In this document: positions 1-14,800 of the stretch, piece by piece
How the letters are laid out: each line of letters opens with the position of its first letter
Position numbering within the stretch: the first letter of the stretch is position 1
Source of the DNA: Apostichopus japonicus
Taxonomy: Eukaryota; Echinodermata; Holothuroidea; Aspidochirotida; Stichopodidae
NCBI RefSeq assembly: GCF_037975245.1
Contig: NC_092575.1
Coordinates: 14,238,310-14,302,309 of the forward strand
Direction of reading: 5' to 3'
DNA length: 64,000 nt
Program-made: the position numbers and the translations under genes
The notes under the pieces: generated by a model
The model's database searches: none
Told to the model about the DNA's origin: nothing
Seen by the model: the letters and a program-made list of their open reading frames with translations, nothing else

Positions 1-715
1 TTTTTGTGAAAAGCAGTATTTACTGTATTACGAATTCCATTAATATCAAACACACAAAACGATGCATATCATTGTGGCCTAAATCATCATCTTTTTCACT
101 TTTGACAGGTTCCCTACAGCATGAATTAATGATGGGGTTACCCTTATAATTAGCCCTTTATTGCAAAGAATGATTAAATTTAAAGGTCTGCTTGTTAACA
201 AGGTCAAAAGAACACAGGCTCCTCTCTGTAAATAGGACAAGCTCCATGGTATATAACACACTGTCCACCCGGTAAAACTCTAATCCACCATTCGTATGAT
301 GATTAAAAGAGGAAGTTTTTGTTATTCCGCATTAGTGACACTTTACATACATGGCACAGTTGTTGTAGACATGGATTCCAGGATACGGTCTCGTTCTGCA
401 TATATGTACTATTTTGGGAGCTTGATTTTGTTTCGACTAATGCAATGGCAAGAGTATGTGTCCAGTGTATTGCTGCCCTGTACATTACGTACAGTAAATA
501 TGTGGAAGTATTAAAACCCATTGCGGGATGCAATTATAGTCATTATAGTCATATTGCATATAGATACGTTTGTCTGCATACATGTCTGTGTCCAGTTTGA
601 CTTATTTACAGAATGAACAAAACTTTAATTCTGCTCATTCTTCACCAAGGAGCTAATTCCTTTCAAAAAGGAGATTCCTCATCATTATAATGTCTCCTGT
701 ATGGAGATGAATTAG
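1..715. other. Intergenic, no gene seen
   Basis: AT-rich sequence past the 3' end of MTO1. A complement of AATAAA is present near 169, but its use as a poly(A) signal is unproven. Short open frames here lack any recognisable feature. Confidence 0.6.
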
Positions 716-1752
716 GCCTTAATGATAGGCATCTCAATGTGCAACTTTAGGCCTTCATGATAGGCATCGCAATGTGCATCTTTAGGCCTCCATTATAGGC
801 ATCACAATGTGCATCTTTAGGCCTTCATGATAGGCACCGCAATGTGCATCTTTAGGCCTCCATGATAGGCATCGCAATGTGCATCTTTAGGCCTTCATGA
901 TAGGCATCGCAATGTGCATCTTTAGGCCTCCATGATAGGCATCACAATGTGCATCTTTAGGCCTTCATGATAGGCACCGCAATGTGCATCTTTAGGCCTC
1001 CATGATAGGCATCGCAATGTGCATCTTTAGGCCTCCATGATAGGCATCGCAATGTGCATCTTTAGGTCTTCATGATTGGCACCGCAATGTGCATCTTTAG
1101 GCCTCCATGATAGGCATCGCAATGTGCATCTTTAGGCCTCCATAATAGGCATCGCAATGTGCATCTTTAGGCCTCCATTATAGGCATCACAATGTGCATG
1201 TTTAGGCCTTCATGATAGGCACCGCAATGTGCATCTTTACGCCTTCATGATAGGCATCACAATGTGCATCTTTAGGCCTCCATTATAGGCATCACAATGT
1301 GCATGTTTAGGCCTCCATGATAGGCACCGCAATGTGCATCTTTACGCCTTCATGATTGGCACCGCAATGTGCATCTTTAGGCCTCCATGATAGGCATCGC
1401 AATGTGCATTTTTAGGCCTCCATGATAGGCATCGCATTGTGCATCTTTAGGCCTCCATTATAGGCATCACAATGTGCATCTTTAGGCCTTCATGATAGGC
1501 ATCGCAATGTGCATCTTTAGGCCTTCATGATAGGCATCACAATGTGCACCTTTAGGCCTCCATGATAGGCATCACAATGTGCATGTTTAGGCCTTCATGA
1601 TAGGCACCGCAATGTGCATCTTTAGGCGTCCATGATAGGCATCGCAATGTGCATCTTTAGGCCTCCATGAAAGGCATCACAATGTGCATCTTTAGGCCTT
1701 CATGATAGGCATCGCAATGTGCATCTTTAGGCCTTCATGATAGGCATCGCAT
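716..1752. repeat. 35-bp minisatellite, about 29-30 copies
   Basis: Unit AGGCCTCCATGATAGGCATC plus GCAATGTGCATCTTT, with variants TTCATGATAGGCACCGC and TCCATTATAGGCATCAC. Lies about 950 bp beyond the MTO1 stop. Confidence 0.95.
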
Positions 1753-2200
1753 TTATAACTGAATGCATAGTACAGCTTTAGATGTCAATCTAAAGTGTAA
1801 AGTTTGAATACCACTCCCCAATTAGATAGTATTTGTTATTTTGGCATATTTTTGCAATTTTAGTAAATAGTTTTGTTTCTCTCCTAAGAATATGATAATG
1901 ATAATGATAATAACAGCCAAAACTTGATTGATATATCCAAACTATGGTAGAACTAGTATTAAGTCTGTAACAAAAGTGATGTGGCCCAGATTAGCTTGTA
2001 CTATTGGGGTTTGTTATTGCCATAGCAACACTAGTCAAGACCATAATAAATTAAAACTGCTGTCTCAATAGGGTATACTGTTGATACAAGGCATTCACAC
2101 AATATTATTACCAAAAGATCCCCTGCACCCCAACACCTACCCAAACCTAACTCTCAACTCAACTCTTAACTCTCAACCCCCCCACCCACCCCCCCCCCAC

Positions 2201-2580
2201 ATCGCAGTCACACCATCCTCATTTAAGATAAGAGTTCATATTCATTGCATCCACCTCACATCGCAGTCATACCGTCCTTATTAACGATATCAGTTCATAT
2301 TCATTGCATCCACCTTACATCACAGTCACACCGTCCTCATTCACGATATCAGTTCATATTCATTGCATCCACCTCACGTCGCAGTCATACCGTCCTCATT
2401 TGCGATAAGAGTTCATATTCATTGCATCCACCTCACGTCGCAGTCATACCGTCCTTATTAACGATATCAGTTCTTATTCATTGCATCCATCTGGCATCAC
2501 AGTCGTACCGTCCTTATTAACCATATCAGTTCATATTCATTGCATCCACCTCACATCGCAGTCACACTGTCCTCACATCG
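2201..2580. repeat. 59-bp minisatellite, about 6 copies, in the likely MTO1 3' UTR
   Basis: Unit begins ATCGCAGTCATACCGTCC and ends TTCATTGCATCCACCTCAC. It starts only about 125 bp beyond the MTO1 stop in transcript direction. The open frames on the plus strand here are repeat artefacts. Confidence 0.9.
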
Positions 2581-2704
2581 CAGTTGTTTGTAGCATCTTC
2601 AGAGAATCCACTGGAAAGCGGTCGACAACATCATGTCCCTTGATGAATGAGGGCAGTGTAACCTTTGAGACAACTTCACCAAAGTTTCTGGTAACATTCC
2701 TGGA

Positions 2705-2821
2705 TCAGGACGGATTCAGTGTTGTTGGGTGACTTCTGTTCCTCTCCCGTTTCTTAACGATCCACATAAGTTGTAATAATGCGCCTGGGGTCATTCCATT
2801 GATTCTACTAGCAGCACCAAT
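2705..2821 (-). CDS. MTO1: MTO1 last coding exon with stop
   Basis: 117 nt, residues 646-683 plus TGA (complement of 2705-2707). Begins [18 protein letters not shown], the C-terminal MnmG motif, and ends in a short basic tail. The acceptor follows a T-rich tract. The 15.3-kb intron upstream is the largest in the gene. Confidence 0.93.
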   Translation of the reverse strand: MGAASRINGMTPGALLQLMWIVKKRERNRSHPTTLNPS

Positions 2822-5800
2822 CTTAAAATGAAATTTAAAAACAAGAATCCATAATCAATAACATGGTCTAAACGATGTGTTATAACTGACTAAACTTTTA
2901 TCACCCAAAGTTGTATAAATTCTTCGTCGTGAACTAGTCTTTCCTAGATAACAGAAAGTTGTCTTCATAATTAAACCTCAAGGTGGTCAAAGAGTTTTGC
3001 CAGTTAAACAAAAACAGAAAATACTTTTAAGTTGGGACACAACTCCAAAGTACCATCTTCAATTTAAAGGATGATAACTCTAAAGCATAAAATTAATTTT
3101 GATATATGCTATATAGACCGTTTACAACCGCTTCTATCAGATGTACTTCTATACTACATTTACAAGTTTTGAGAATTGTAGCCCTTTAAACACAGTTGAG
3201 GTTCATCAGTTAAAGTGACTGAACCTTGTAGTTTAAATCATGCAAAGACCATTAGAATAGATCAGTTCCTCAGATGCGATATACATGACTCAATGGGTAA
3301 ACATGACTGTTGGGACCTCAAAAGACATATTTATTTTGTGTTTATACAAATTTGTAATGGACAGATGGTGTTGTATGTCATCGAAGGATTTTACATTGTT
3401 TTTAAAAAGTTAAAAGAACCTGTGTTGGTTGAGTTTATTAGAGTGTAACAAACAACGAATTCACAATAAGACCTGTACCGAGGAACCGACTATGACATCA
3501 TCATCATCATCACCAATTCAGCCTTAAAGGAGCATTCAAGAGATGCTAAAGCATATTTTTAAAGTTCAATATATCTTGGAACCCAGAAATAGCTACAGAA
3601 ACAATACTTGTACATAAAAGTTTCTTACTGTTTGGACTATATAGTATAACTATCAAAATATTCTGCCTTTAGTCATTCTTAATATACATATGACAGAAAT
3701 TGTTACAAAGGAGAATTCTCTGCAGATTTTTTTTTCTTTTATCAAAGATCTCAATCTAACTAACCACAGACAGAGATAAGACATAGATGCTGTAAAAACA
3801 GAAGGCCACCACTGCGGCATGGAGGCATATGTCATCCCAGATGCACCATTGGGGAGACAGTTGTCAAGTAATAATAACGCATTGGCTATAGATGATTATA
3901 AAGGAAATGAGATTACCAATGTACCTGCTGGCTAAGATAGTCAGGGTAACATCTGTAAAACAAAAACCTTTGCAGCTGGCAAACCTACCCAATCATCATG
4001 TGTGTTTAGTTCTATTTAAATGTAACAAACAATTCCTCATTAGCTCTTGAAATTGCACCCAGTAGAATCACTCAGCTAGAGACCAAATTCAGGGGCGTAT
4101 CCAGGATTTTCCACTAGGGGGGCGTCAGGCATGAATGATCGCCGTCCTGGGGGATGGGTCTAAGGGGAGGGGTGGACAATTTTGCTTTAGAAGAAGGGCT
4201 GAAATGCAAAATGGTGCCATATGTCATCCATTTTTCGACCTTAATAATAAGCAACATTTCCAGTAAATATGGACACAAAATGCACAATTTAGTACGGCTG
4301 GCATGTCACTTAGTGTTTATATAGTGATAATACAAACACAATTACCATCTATGTTTCTAAAACAATTATGCCGCCAAACTTCATCAAAACCTTTTTTTGG
4401 CAAACAAAAAATAAAGCATACGGGAGGGGGGGGGGGGGGTTGAGCGATCACCGACATCTCACATAAAGGTCGTCATCAATTTTTTTTTTTTTTTGCTAAA
4501 CTTTTTTTTTTTGGTGACGGCCAATAGGTGGGGCGCGCGCCTGTTGCGCCCCCCCTGGATACACCCCTGAAATTCATAGATAAGTCTACACCACTTTATC
4601 AGCCTAATTTTTTATCATAGTTTGCTTGACTAGATTTTTATTTTTATAGTAGGCTGCAACAGTTGACAGTAGGCTTTATCAGTATAAAAGATAAAACTGT
4701 CTGCACAATCAAATTGGTTTCAGATTGAGCAAGCCAGCATGCAGATGAAGAAGTACTATTAACAAATAAATGAAGTGAAATGAAATATGCAGAAGAATCC
4801 CAAACGATAGTCTTGGTCTTAATGTTAAACTTTGTAACTATTAGGTGGTTTTTTCTTCTTCTTTGCAGTCTGAATAAAGTTCAACCCGCAGTGTCTCAGA
4901 ACACATAGAGTTTGTATGCAGACATTCTTTGTTTTCAAAAGTGTGTTAAAATACAATATGTATTCTACCTAATCAAATCCCCCCAAAAACATGTATTATT
5001 CATTTTCAAACATTTAGAACGGCTCTCAATCATTTTATTAAAATGAAAATTGACCAGTCGAGTAATTATGAAATTATGTTATTATGTTATTACGGGAATT
5101 TATCATTGAATCCTGATGATAGCTCGACCAAGATGGATGAAATAACAACTCAACATTAAATGCTGCATGATGTGAGAGAAACAAATAAATGAAATGATAT
5201 GAAATGAAATATGAAACTTCATTATGCAATTTGCACGTAGAAATTGCAAGACACAAATAAGTTCTACACAACAAGATTTTGAATATTTATATACCGTTTA
5301 GATGCTGTGATTGATACTGTGATCCATGCAATGATGCATTTAGATACTGTTAAACAAAATATGATCCATTTAGATAGTACTGTTAACCATACAATGATCA
5401 ATTTAGATACTGTGATCCATACAATGATCCATTTAGATACTATGATCCATACTATGATTCATTTAGATACTATGATCCATACTATGATCCATTTAGATAG
5501 TACTGTTAACCATACAATGATCCATTTAGATAGTACTGTTAACCATACAATGATCAATTTAGATACTGTGATCCATACAATGATCCATTTAGATACTATG
5601 ATCCATACTATGATTCATTTAGATACTATGATCCATACTATGATCCATTTAGATAGTACTGTTAACCATACAATGATCCATTTAGATAGTACTGTTAACC
5701 ATACAATGATCAATTTAGATACTGTGATCCATACAATGATCCATTTAGATACTATGATCCATACTATGATTCATTTAGATACTATGATCCATACTATGAT

Positions 5801-8800
5801 CCATTTAGATAGTACTGTTAACCATACTATGATCCATTTAGATAGTACTGTTAACCATACAATGATCCATTTAGATATTGTGATCCATACTGGCATCCAT
5901 ACAATGGTCTATTTAGATACTTAGATACTTTTGGAATGTTAGCTCAGTGGTTAACACCAGTGCCTTCCAATTATAAGGTCCCCGGTTTGAGTCACTCCAA
6001 GATTAATGTATGTCGTCCAGTTACAGAGTTGTTGACAATTGACAATTCATAATCACGGACGTTAAATATGAATGTAAGAGACTGACTTCGGTCAGCTTGG
6101 GGCCTTGATAAGCCAACGAGGCTTCTTCGAGAGTTCCTGCTTGCAGGAGGATCTACAAATACATACATGAACATACTTTGATCCATACTATGATCCATTT
6201 AGATAGTGTGCTCCATACTGTTAACCATACTATGATCCATTTAGATACTTGATCCATACTATGATCCATACAATGATCTAGATAATGCGATCCATTTAAA
6301 TACTGTGTGTATTAGCAAAATAACCTTCTTAGGGTAAAAGTAAAACCAAGGTACCAGAGGAAAAATAATAAATAAAAATCCATATGAATTCAAAATGTAC
6401 TTCACAGACACTTTATTGTTTATTGTTTCCACATACCGTGAAGGAAATCACTTGAAATAACCTAAAACGCATATCACATATTATTAAACTTGAAATAATA
6501 ACCCGTGCTCCACTTTCATCTTTGGGCAGAACACTTATTTGATCAATAATGCACTCTAATATACATAGTCTACATAGATACCTTGCCCCAAAGGCAAATA
6601 TGGCACTAAATTATGCATATATTATCTTGAATAAAATACTAATCAACTTGAAGGAAAACCAGGAGCACGATAGTTATCTTAAAGCTAACTTTAAGGTAAT
6701 TCTTTGATGGTCATCCAAAACTATCTAAACTTCACAATATTGCCGAATTTCATTTAAACTACGGCCCAGTTTTGCTGACATCCAAACTACAGCCCAGTTT
6801 TGCTGACATCCAAAATACAACCCAGTTTTGCTAACATTCAAGCTACAATTCAGTTTTGCTGACATCCAAGCTACAGCCCAGTTTTGCTTACATACAAGCT
6901 ACAGCCCAGTTTTGCTGACATACAAACCACAATTCAGTTTTGCTGACATCCAAACTGACAGCCCAGTTTTGCTGGCATACAAACTACAATTCAGTTTTGC
7001 TGACATCCAAGCCACAGCAAAGTTTTGCTGACCTCCAAGCTACAGCCCAGTTTTGCTGACATCCAGCACTGTGGTACTAACATCCAAACTAGAGCCTTTT
7101 ATAACCCTGGAAGTACTGAAACTTGGCACAGTCCTCTGACACTCCGGGGGAGGGACAACGATCATATGACTATGCACTTAGACGGTGCACGATGAGAGGA
7201 ACTTAACTAAGACTGATAAACAAATCAATCTCAGAAAAATGTAATTACCATGGACGATAATAGAACATAATAAGTTGCCTTAATTACGACTGACGACTTT
7301 CCAAACTCACGTCTGGAATATTTACAAACAAGTTCAACGATTCCATCTGGAAAAATCGACGAGAGATTGTACAGTACAAGGACAGCTGACATAAATATAC
7401 CAATTAAAGGTTAAAACACTAGCATCTAGTAAACGAGGGAAATGAAAAAACCAACAGCCCTTGAAACGGAAGCCAGGGGTAATGAACTTGGCATGAAAGG
7501 AAGATATTAACAAATTGTCCAGTTTTTTTTTTTTTCTATTTTCTTCTGCTAGAGGGGAAACGATAGACCAGAGGTTGTAAGGTTTTTACAAATAATAACT
7601 TCTCTTTATTACCCCACTAAAATCTGAATTGTTGAAAATGTTGACAAAACTTACAAAAACATCAAAAGCATCACTAAGACACAGCAGTCAGTTTCATTGA
7701 AAACGTTTCAACTATAAATTTCTAATATCATCGATCAATAAAGCGCTATAACAATTACCTTTGCTACCAGAGTTGTAAAAGCATGTGTCCTTTCATAGAT
7801 GAACAACCTCTTTTCTCCTCCTACTCCTCCTAAATTCTTCCCACCCCCTTCCCCCTTCTCCCTTCACCCTTCACCCTCTCCACTTCTCCTCCCTCCCTGT
7901 TGATTTAATTTGGAGTGAAAAAAAGAGAGTAATAAGATGAGGAAAACTAAAAACCAGTTGAAAATTAATGCAATCATTCTACACGAATGCCTACTTAGTA
8001 TCGATACAAACAGAGGTACCAGCATCCGAGTTTAATAATATTACCTAATAACCTGTATAATTTAGAAACTCATTACTGTAAATCAGATTTTACGTTCATT
8101 GGAATGATAAGTATTAACAGAACACTGATGATGACAATTATTTACTTTCAAAGTACTCAACAGAATAAAAACACAAATTAAAAAAATTGATTTCAGGTCA
8201 TTAATATTTGTTACCGTTCATTGTTTTAGTTTAGGTAATATGTAGTCTACATGGTAGCTAATTAACAAACCAATTTGAAGAGCACTGCAATGCAAATATG
8301 AAGTACCAGCTGAAAACATGACACCACATCGTAAAAATTTAATAGCAACCTCCAAAGCAGACAGAATTTTGTAGTGTTAATGCAGTGGTAATAGAGTGTT
8401 AACCCCTCATTATAAAAGTCTACATTTGAATAATGTGATGTTCCTCTTTTCAAAGAAGACAATAAAATATTTCAACAAAACTGCCTTACGCCACAAACTT
8501 GTGTTCAGTGACCTTGATACAAAAGGTTGTAAAAGGAAAGGAATAACATAATAGCAAATTAGGCAGTCACTGACACTTCCTCAACATCATCAATGTACAT
8601 AATTAGCTAATGTTTATTCATAAATATAACTAGAACTGAGAAAAGGCTTGTAAAATGGTCAATCTTTGATGGATTTTGATGTGAGTTGCAGCTATTTTCA
8701 TGATTTCTAATGCATATGAAATTGATTATCACAATGTTGTTAACAGGTGTCTGTAGTAGACCTTTAAATATTATAATTTCACTGCACTGTCTGTCATATA

Positions 8801-11800
8801 TGTGTATATATGTGTGTGTAATATAGCATACAGTATATTTATCAAGTTTTCAGCACATTTTTTTTTCTCAGCATACCATAACCCAAATCAAAAGTGAAGA
8901 GAGTGAAAGTGTTTCATAAGTCCAGATATTTTCTTTCCAATTCTACTTCACATAAACATGAAAAAGATTAATTAACAAATTCATGGGATCTTTCCAAAAA
9001 TTGCACATATCTTTTGGTCGCAACTAAAAAGATGCAAATTTCTTTTTTAAGGTTCTCAGCTGTGTGAAATAAAAATTGAAGGTTCAAGAATAGGGGAAAA
9101 AATATATTTTGAATGATTGCTCGAGTGGTGGAGTATATCCAGATGAGTGAGAAACTCATCACAGATGTAAAACCGCAAGATCATCGCAGGACTAATCTCA
9201 CCGAATAAACTAAAATCCATCTGACTATTTCAGAATATGATAAATACAGACAGAGGTTTTATTGCTTTCACATGCCCTCGAGGAAATCACTCAACAAATT
9301 AAAAATGGTCACTTTTCCATTCAACTCTAGAAGATGACCAGTTGTTCTAGTTTTTTCATCTCGGCCTCAGAGAAGGACTCTCTTTTATTAACAAACCAGA
9401 AACTTCAAAACAGGAATGATTTCAAGCTACTTTCAATTTTTTTTTTTTTCAAAAGTAAACAGAAATTTGGAGATGGTAGTTGGCCACCGGTGATCGTGTC
9501 ATTAAAAAGTCGGGAGGTTTGTTAACTATAATACTGGATTATTTTTCAAGTACAGTACGATGAAAAAAATATATATATATATAGATTCCAGAGAATTCAC
9601 CTCGTTAAATGGATATTCCATTGGCTGAAGTTGGTTGATTATAAAATTGCTGGAAATTTTCTGCATCGTAATAAGGTAAACAAAACACACTCTCATAGCA
9701 TTTTTCATGGTGAAGATATGAATTTTTTTATACTTTGGTGGTAGTTTGTGAATGCATCTGGCAACAGCAGAATTAATGAATAATGTCATCAGGCTAATTC
9801 AGTCGAAAATGTTTTTTGCTTAATGTACAGTTGGAAAGTAGGAACTTAGAGAGAAATGAAAATTCCCCTCTAAAAAGTGGAATGTCCCATCTGGTTATTG
9901 TAACTTTTTCTTTCAATGGGATGTACTGTATATAAAGGGAAAGTATATATATATATATAAAGTATATTAAGACACTCCTTGTTTTATTATGACAAATATT
10001 TACTTTTAAAGTACTCAACAGATTCTACTGCACACTGAGAGGAATTAAGCATATTCTAAAATTAATTTCAAATCATGCATGTTTGATATCTTTTAATTGT
10101 TTTGCTGTACAGTAAGTAAACTTTTTCGAGGTAATATGTAGTTTACATGGAAGTTAATTAACGACCCATTTCGAAGAACAATGAGGACTGCAAAGCAAAC
10201 ATGAAGAATAAATGAATGATGTCATCGGGGCAATTGCTTCATATAAAGTTGGAAAGTAGGAATTTTGAGAGAAATGGAAAATAAATTATTCCCTCTACAA
10301 GTGGAATATCCCATCAAATAATAATCCACCTGCATGCTGATTCAAGTGATTTAAATCATAATATTATAAAACCAACAAATATTCACTCAAAGGAATGTAT
10401 CAAGTGCCAAAAAAATTGCAAAATATAAAATAGCCACAAACTTTCAGACACATTGCATAACATCTAAAGCATATTCTTTTTAATTTTTTTTTTTACAGTT
10501 TTGGAATATCCAATTTGTTTCATATTTAGAAGTATGTCCAGTTACCAAATGTGTTTGTAAGTTGTCATGGTGACATATACGGAACAAATGAGTTGTCATG
10601 GTGACATGCACGGGAACAAATGAGTAAGTCTTCGCTAAATTTCGGCATCATCAAGCGCTGCTTCTTTTTGCCTCAGGTTGTAATCCCCCCTTTGAAGTTT
10701 CCCTTGTTTTATGAAGCAAGGGACGACCACAATATTGATCTTGCAGTCCACTGTGAAATTGTTTAGGCAATGTGCAGGCTGCATTGAGTTACAGTACACT
10801 TTAGGATGTACCTTAACTCACATGAACAAAGTGGTATTATGTGGGAAATCAGAAAAAAACATCAGAAAGATATGTCAATCTATTTATACGCTGAAGTATC
10901 CCGTCACAAATAGGACCCTACACAAACCCACATTAATTAGTTTAGAAAGTCTCTGGGCAAGAAACAATTGTTTGCCCGTTGACCAAACTTTGTCCATTTT
11001 CTGCTCTTAAAGACTCCTCCTTCTTCTACTTCACCCATCCTTACATTTCAATTTCTAGTCCTTTTCGTAGCTCGTAGGCGGTTAAAACTTGTCAAACTGG
11101 ATCAAGTTAACAAAGCAATAATTGATGTGATTGCATTAACACAGGCTATCGGGATGTGGTTGTTAACTTATACACGTGTAGAAAATTAGGGATGACTTCC
11201 GTCACCAGAGCAAATTCATATTACAGCAGAACTTTTTCTTTTTCTGCCCTTTTCGAAATAAATTAGAGACCTCGACCAAGATTGCAGATGAGAATAAATG
11301 ACCTTATGGCAATCCAGCCAAACAGCTTCTAAACGCATCTCCGTCATGTCTTTGTGACTATAACACAGGAGATGGAGTTAACTGTAAAATTAGTCCTATT
11401 GTTGTCAAGCATTAATACTGTCACATATGAAATTATGTCATGTTGTACAATTTGAAAGTGCACAGCCCCTTGACCGAAAACCTTGATACAGTGCAAGCAC
11501 GTAGCTTTGACGTTGAAAAATTGATATCGGTGAGAACACCCTGGTCTGTAAGTGGGAGGTTTGGTAGCCAAAGGGACAGATGTAACTGTAATATTTATGC
11601 CTCAAATGTTTGATTGTGCAAATTTTATTTGATCCTTAGTCTTGATATTTAGAATAGTTTTAGTGGAAAAAAAAAGTGCTGATTTTGTTGCTAAAGTTTT
11701 CTTTCATTTTCAAGATATTCACTTTATAAATTATGGTAAATCTCTGGTATGCTGCTCTAGGCTAGACTGACGATGATGATGTCACCTGTTCAGTGCAGGA

Positions 11801-14800
11801 CGAAATGATTTTAATGTTAATCCATTGTTTCTTACCAATTTTAATAACTCAACTAAAACATGTCTGCTTTAACTTCAAATGGACAACAGACTAGTACCAT
11901 TGGGTGGTGACATTCAACACCGTTTGTCCTTAACGATCTCGCAATGAACTGGAGAGGTTATCTGAGGCGGTATAAAATGTATACCGTTTTCCTGTTGAGG
12001 TTTATGTTGCATCCGATCCGTTTTTAATTCATGATAATTCATGATTTAGATACATGTTTAAAGGATCATTTCTCAAACATTAAAAGAGGTTTACATTAGA
12101 AAAGCAACCTGGAATGACAGCAGTATCTAAATTAATTCTGTGCTTATTGCAGACCTCCCAGCAGATCTTCAACAAAATAAAGGTTTTATTAAAGGTTGTC
12201 AATCAAGAAATAAAGGGTTTTTAAAGGCTTGAAACATGAAAACAAAGGTTTTTTAAAGGTCCAAAAATGAATTTAATTTAATGCCCATATTTACATCACC
12301 TGTGGCCCTTATTTAAAATACCTGTCTTACATTAACTGTTGTTTTGTGAGTCTGTTTGGTATCACTGCATGAATCATGCCTGGCTGTCCACAAAAGCTTA
12401 ATGGCCGTCTAAAGTACTCTCATGACCGAATACAATATTTCTACTCTAAACTAAATCTTTAAAATGATTTTTTTTAACATAAAATAAAAATAAAGGTTTT
12501 AAAGAGTATTTTTGAAAAAGAAAGAGCTGTTTTTGAAATAATGTTTTTTTTTTTTAAGGTTTTCAAGGTTTTGCTGGGCGGTCTGTTATAGTCATCCTAA
12601 GTTAAGATATTTCCAATCACCCATTCAACTTGTTCATCTCCTAACTTCATCATCTCTCATATATATTTTCTCTTGTGCCCAGCACCCACCCTCCCCCCCA
12701 TCACCCTTGCTAAGTACCTGTGTACATATTTCATTCACCATTCCCAACAAATGCTCTGAAGCCACGATACCCCATTAGCTATCGTTTGTAACATATATCC
12801 ATTACCTGCTGTACATAACGCTAACACAATGCCCATTTACCCATCTTCATCACATCTCTTCTTCCTTCACTTCTTCTTAATCCCTTTATCTGCCCCGAGA
12901 ACCATCTTCCAATTATCATCCCAAATTTAATCCCTCCTCAATGGTCTCCCGATACAGCTTCGTGACCGTCTGGCATTGGTTTCTCTCCAGAGTGCCACCT
13001 GAAACTGTCCGGCTCGACAAATTAAATTATTCTTTGAATTTCCTCCCTCAGAAATGAACTTAACCAACGTTGCCCTTGTGTGTGATTCAAAGAGACCCCG
13101 ATGTATTTCCTGAGGGGATATAGACCAGTGACACATGCAGTGGCGCTTCACAGATTCGATAATTGAATACAGGAAGCACTAACTCACAGCCAATCGTTTC
13201 TCCAGTTTTGATATTTCCTGTAAGAAGATCACAGGAAATATACATGAGGCTAACTAAATTAAATTCATCCATTCACACAAATGTCATTACGGAGAAACTT
13301 TCTGTCCATTTCGCCTTTTTTTGACGTAAAAGTTTATTTTTGGTCGTTAATATTTCCATATTCTGATCTTTGTCCCATCTTATTATTTTGTCAGTTTTGA
13401 TGACCCTTCATTGAGACTTATACATTAACCAACCATTTGACTGTTCTCTAATTAGCAATTTATTAACTGGTTATTCAATAATTAAGTCTTGCAAAAAAAA
13501 AAAAAATTTAATGTGTCAAATTTTCAATTTGCAAACTTTTAATGATTTTTGCCCTATTAATATCATCCCCCCCTTTTTCTTCTGTGCAATGTCAGCTGAC
13601 CCAATGCAACATAAGTTTTTGCTTAAATCACCGAATCGGATTTTTACAGATTAAGTCCTGATACCATCCGTGTGTTCCAGTTTACAGCAAAAATGAAATA
13701 TTAAGAAGAGAGTCATATCTAAATGATAATTATCAAGGTTGGAACGAATGGATTTTTCTCTAGTATTAAGATTCTGCCATTTTTGATGTGATCTAAGGTT
13801 TCCAGGTTTGAGTCCTGGCCAGATCATTACGTTTTGTCCTTGGGCAATGCACTTTATCTCCATTGGCTCTCTTTACCCAGTTGTATAAATGGGGACTTGT
13901 AAGGTCACTTGTGAATATAGTTGCGTGCGTTGGTTTGTGGCTGCACCCTATGGGAAGTCCCCCAGGGGACACGTAGATGTGGTGCACTGTAGTGCTCCAG
14001 GAGAGATTGTTTGAATTGTGCACACATTGCTGTGTTGGTGTGACAACTTTACCAACTACCAGGGGTTAAGTTTTAAAGTCTCATGAGGGGGACTTGGCCT
14101 CAAACAAGACTGTAAATCTTCAACTTGGGTTTTTTTCTAATATGATAAGATTGACTGTCGTGACCCACTAATAACTGCTGTTGCTGAACTGGACAGGGTT
14201 TTAGGAAGTGCACTTGTTGTTTTTTTCTTCAAGAACAATTCCTCAAAAGAGGTCAGGAGGTTGAAAGAGTCAATAGCCATAACACACACACACACACAGA
14301 GTTCCCATTGGGTTGAATAAACAAATCCAAATTGCATAAAAAGTATTCTTCAGAGAAATATAACAACTTGAAAAGTGCAATGTAAAATATGGGCCACCTG
14401 AAACAAGCATTTCTCTAGGTCACTCCAAAATGGGCAGGAAAATAATTCGAAGGCATTTTCTAAGTTGTTGTTTTTTTTTATTGGTTTGGTCGTCTGGACA
14501 AATGATTTTTGTGAGATATGGCCAAGGACATGAAGGTCATTAGCATAGTTACTGATCCTAAATGCCAGTTATATTTGAGCCCAGAAGTAAAATAAAATCG
14601 GTCATTAGAATCTGGATGATAGTGTTAGGTACACATTTTTGGTACAGATGTCCCATATTACACAACAAAACAGAGAATATCAGCCCAGGTTGGAAACTTT
14701 AAATTTTACAGCTGGCGGGGAGATGTGTTGGATATCCTGGTACGGACAGAGAATTATTCACACTGTTTATATTGATTTCTATTCATCAGAGTCCAACTGC

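Noticed and set aside
5307-5924. 205-codon open frame
   Set aside because: It is translated minisatellite (30/33-bp units); no start context, splice signals or homology.
5932-6000. Possible tRNA gene
   Set aside because: Head of the family 1 SINE; the B box is degenerate and the tRNA-like part runs into the repeated body.
9340-9395. Minus-strand segment with acceptor-like AATAAAAG and an [13 protein letters not shown] frame, first considered as the missing MTO1 exon
   Set aside because: It lacks the RPxT residues expected before IGAASRI and has no good donor. The 18144-18198 exon fits sequence, splice sites and phase exactly.
13188-13217. 30-nt possible microexon ([10 protein letters not shown]) with acceptor and donor
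   Set aside because: Such short matches to splice signals are expected by chance in long introns; no clear partner exon.
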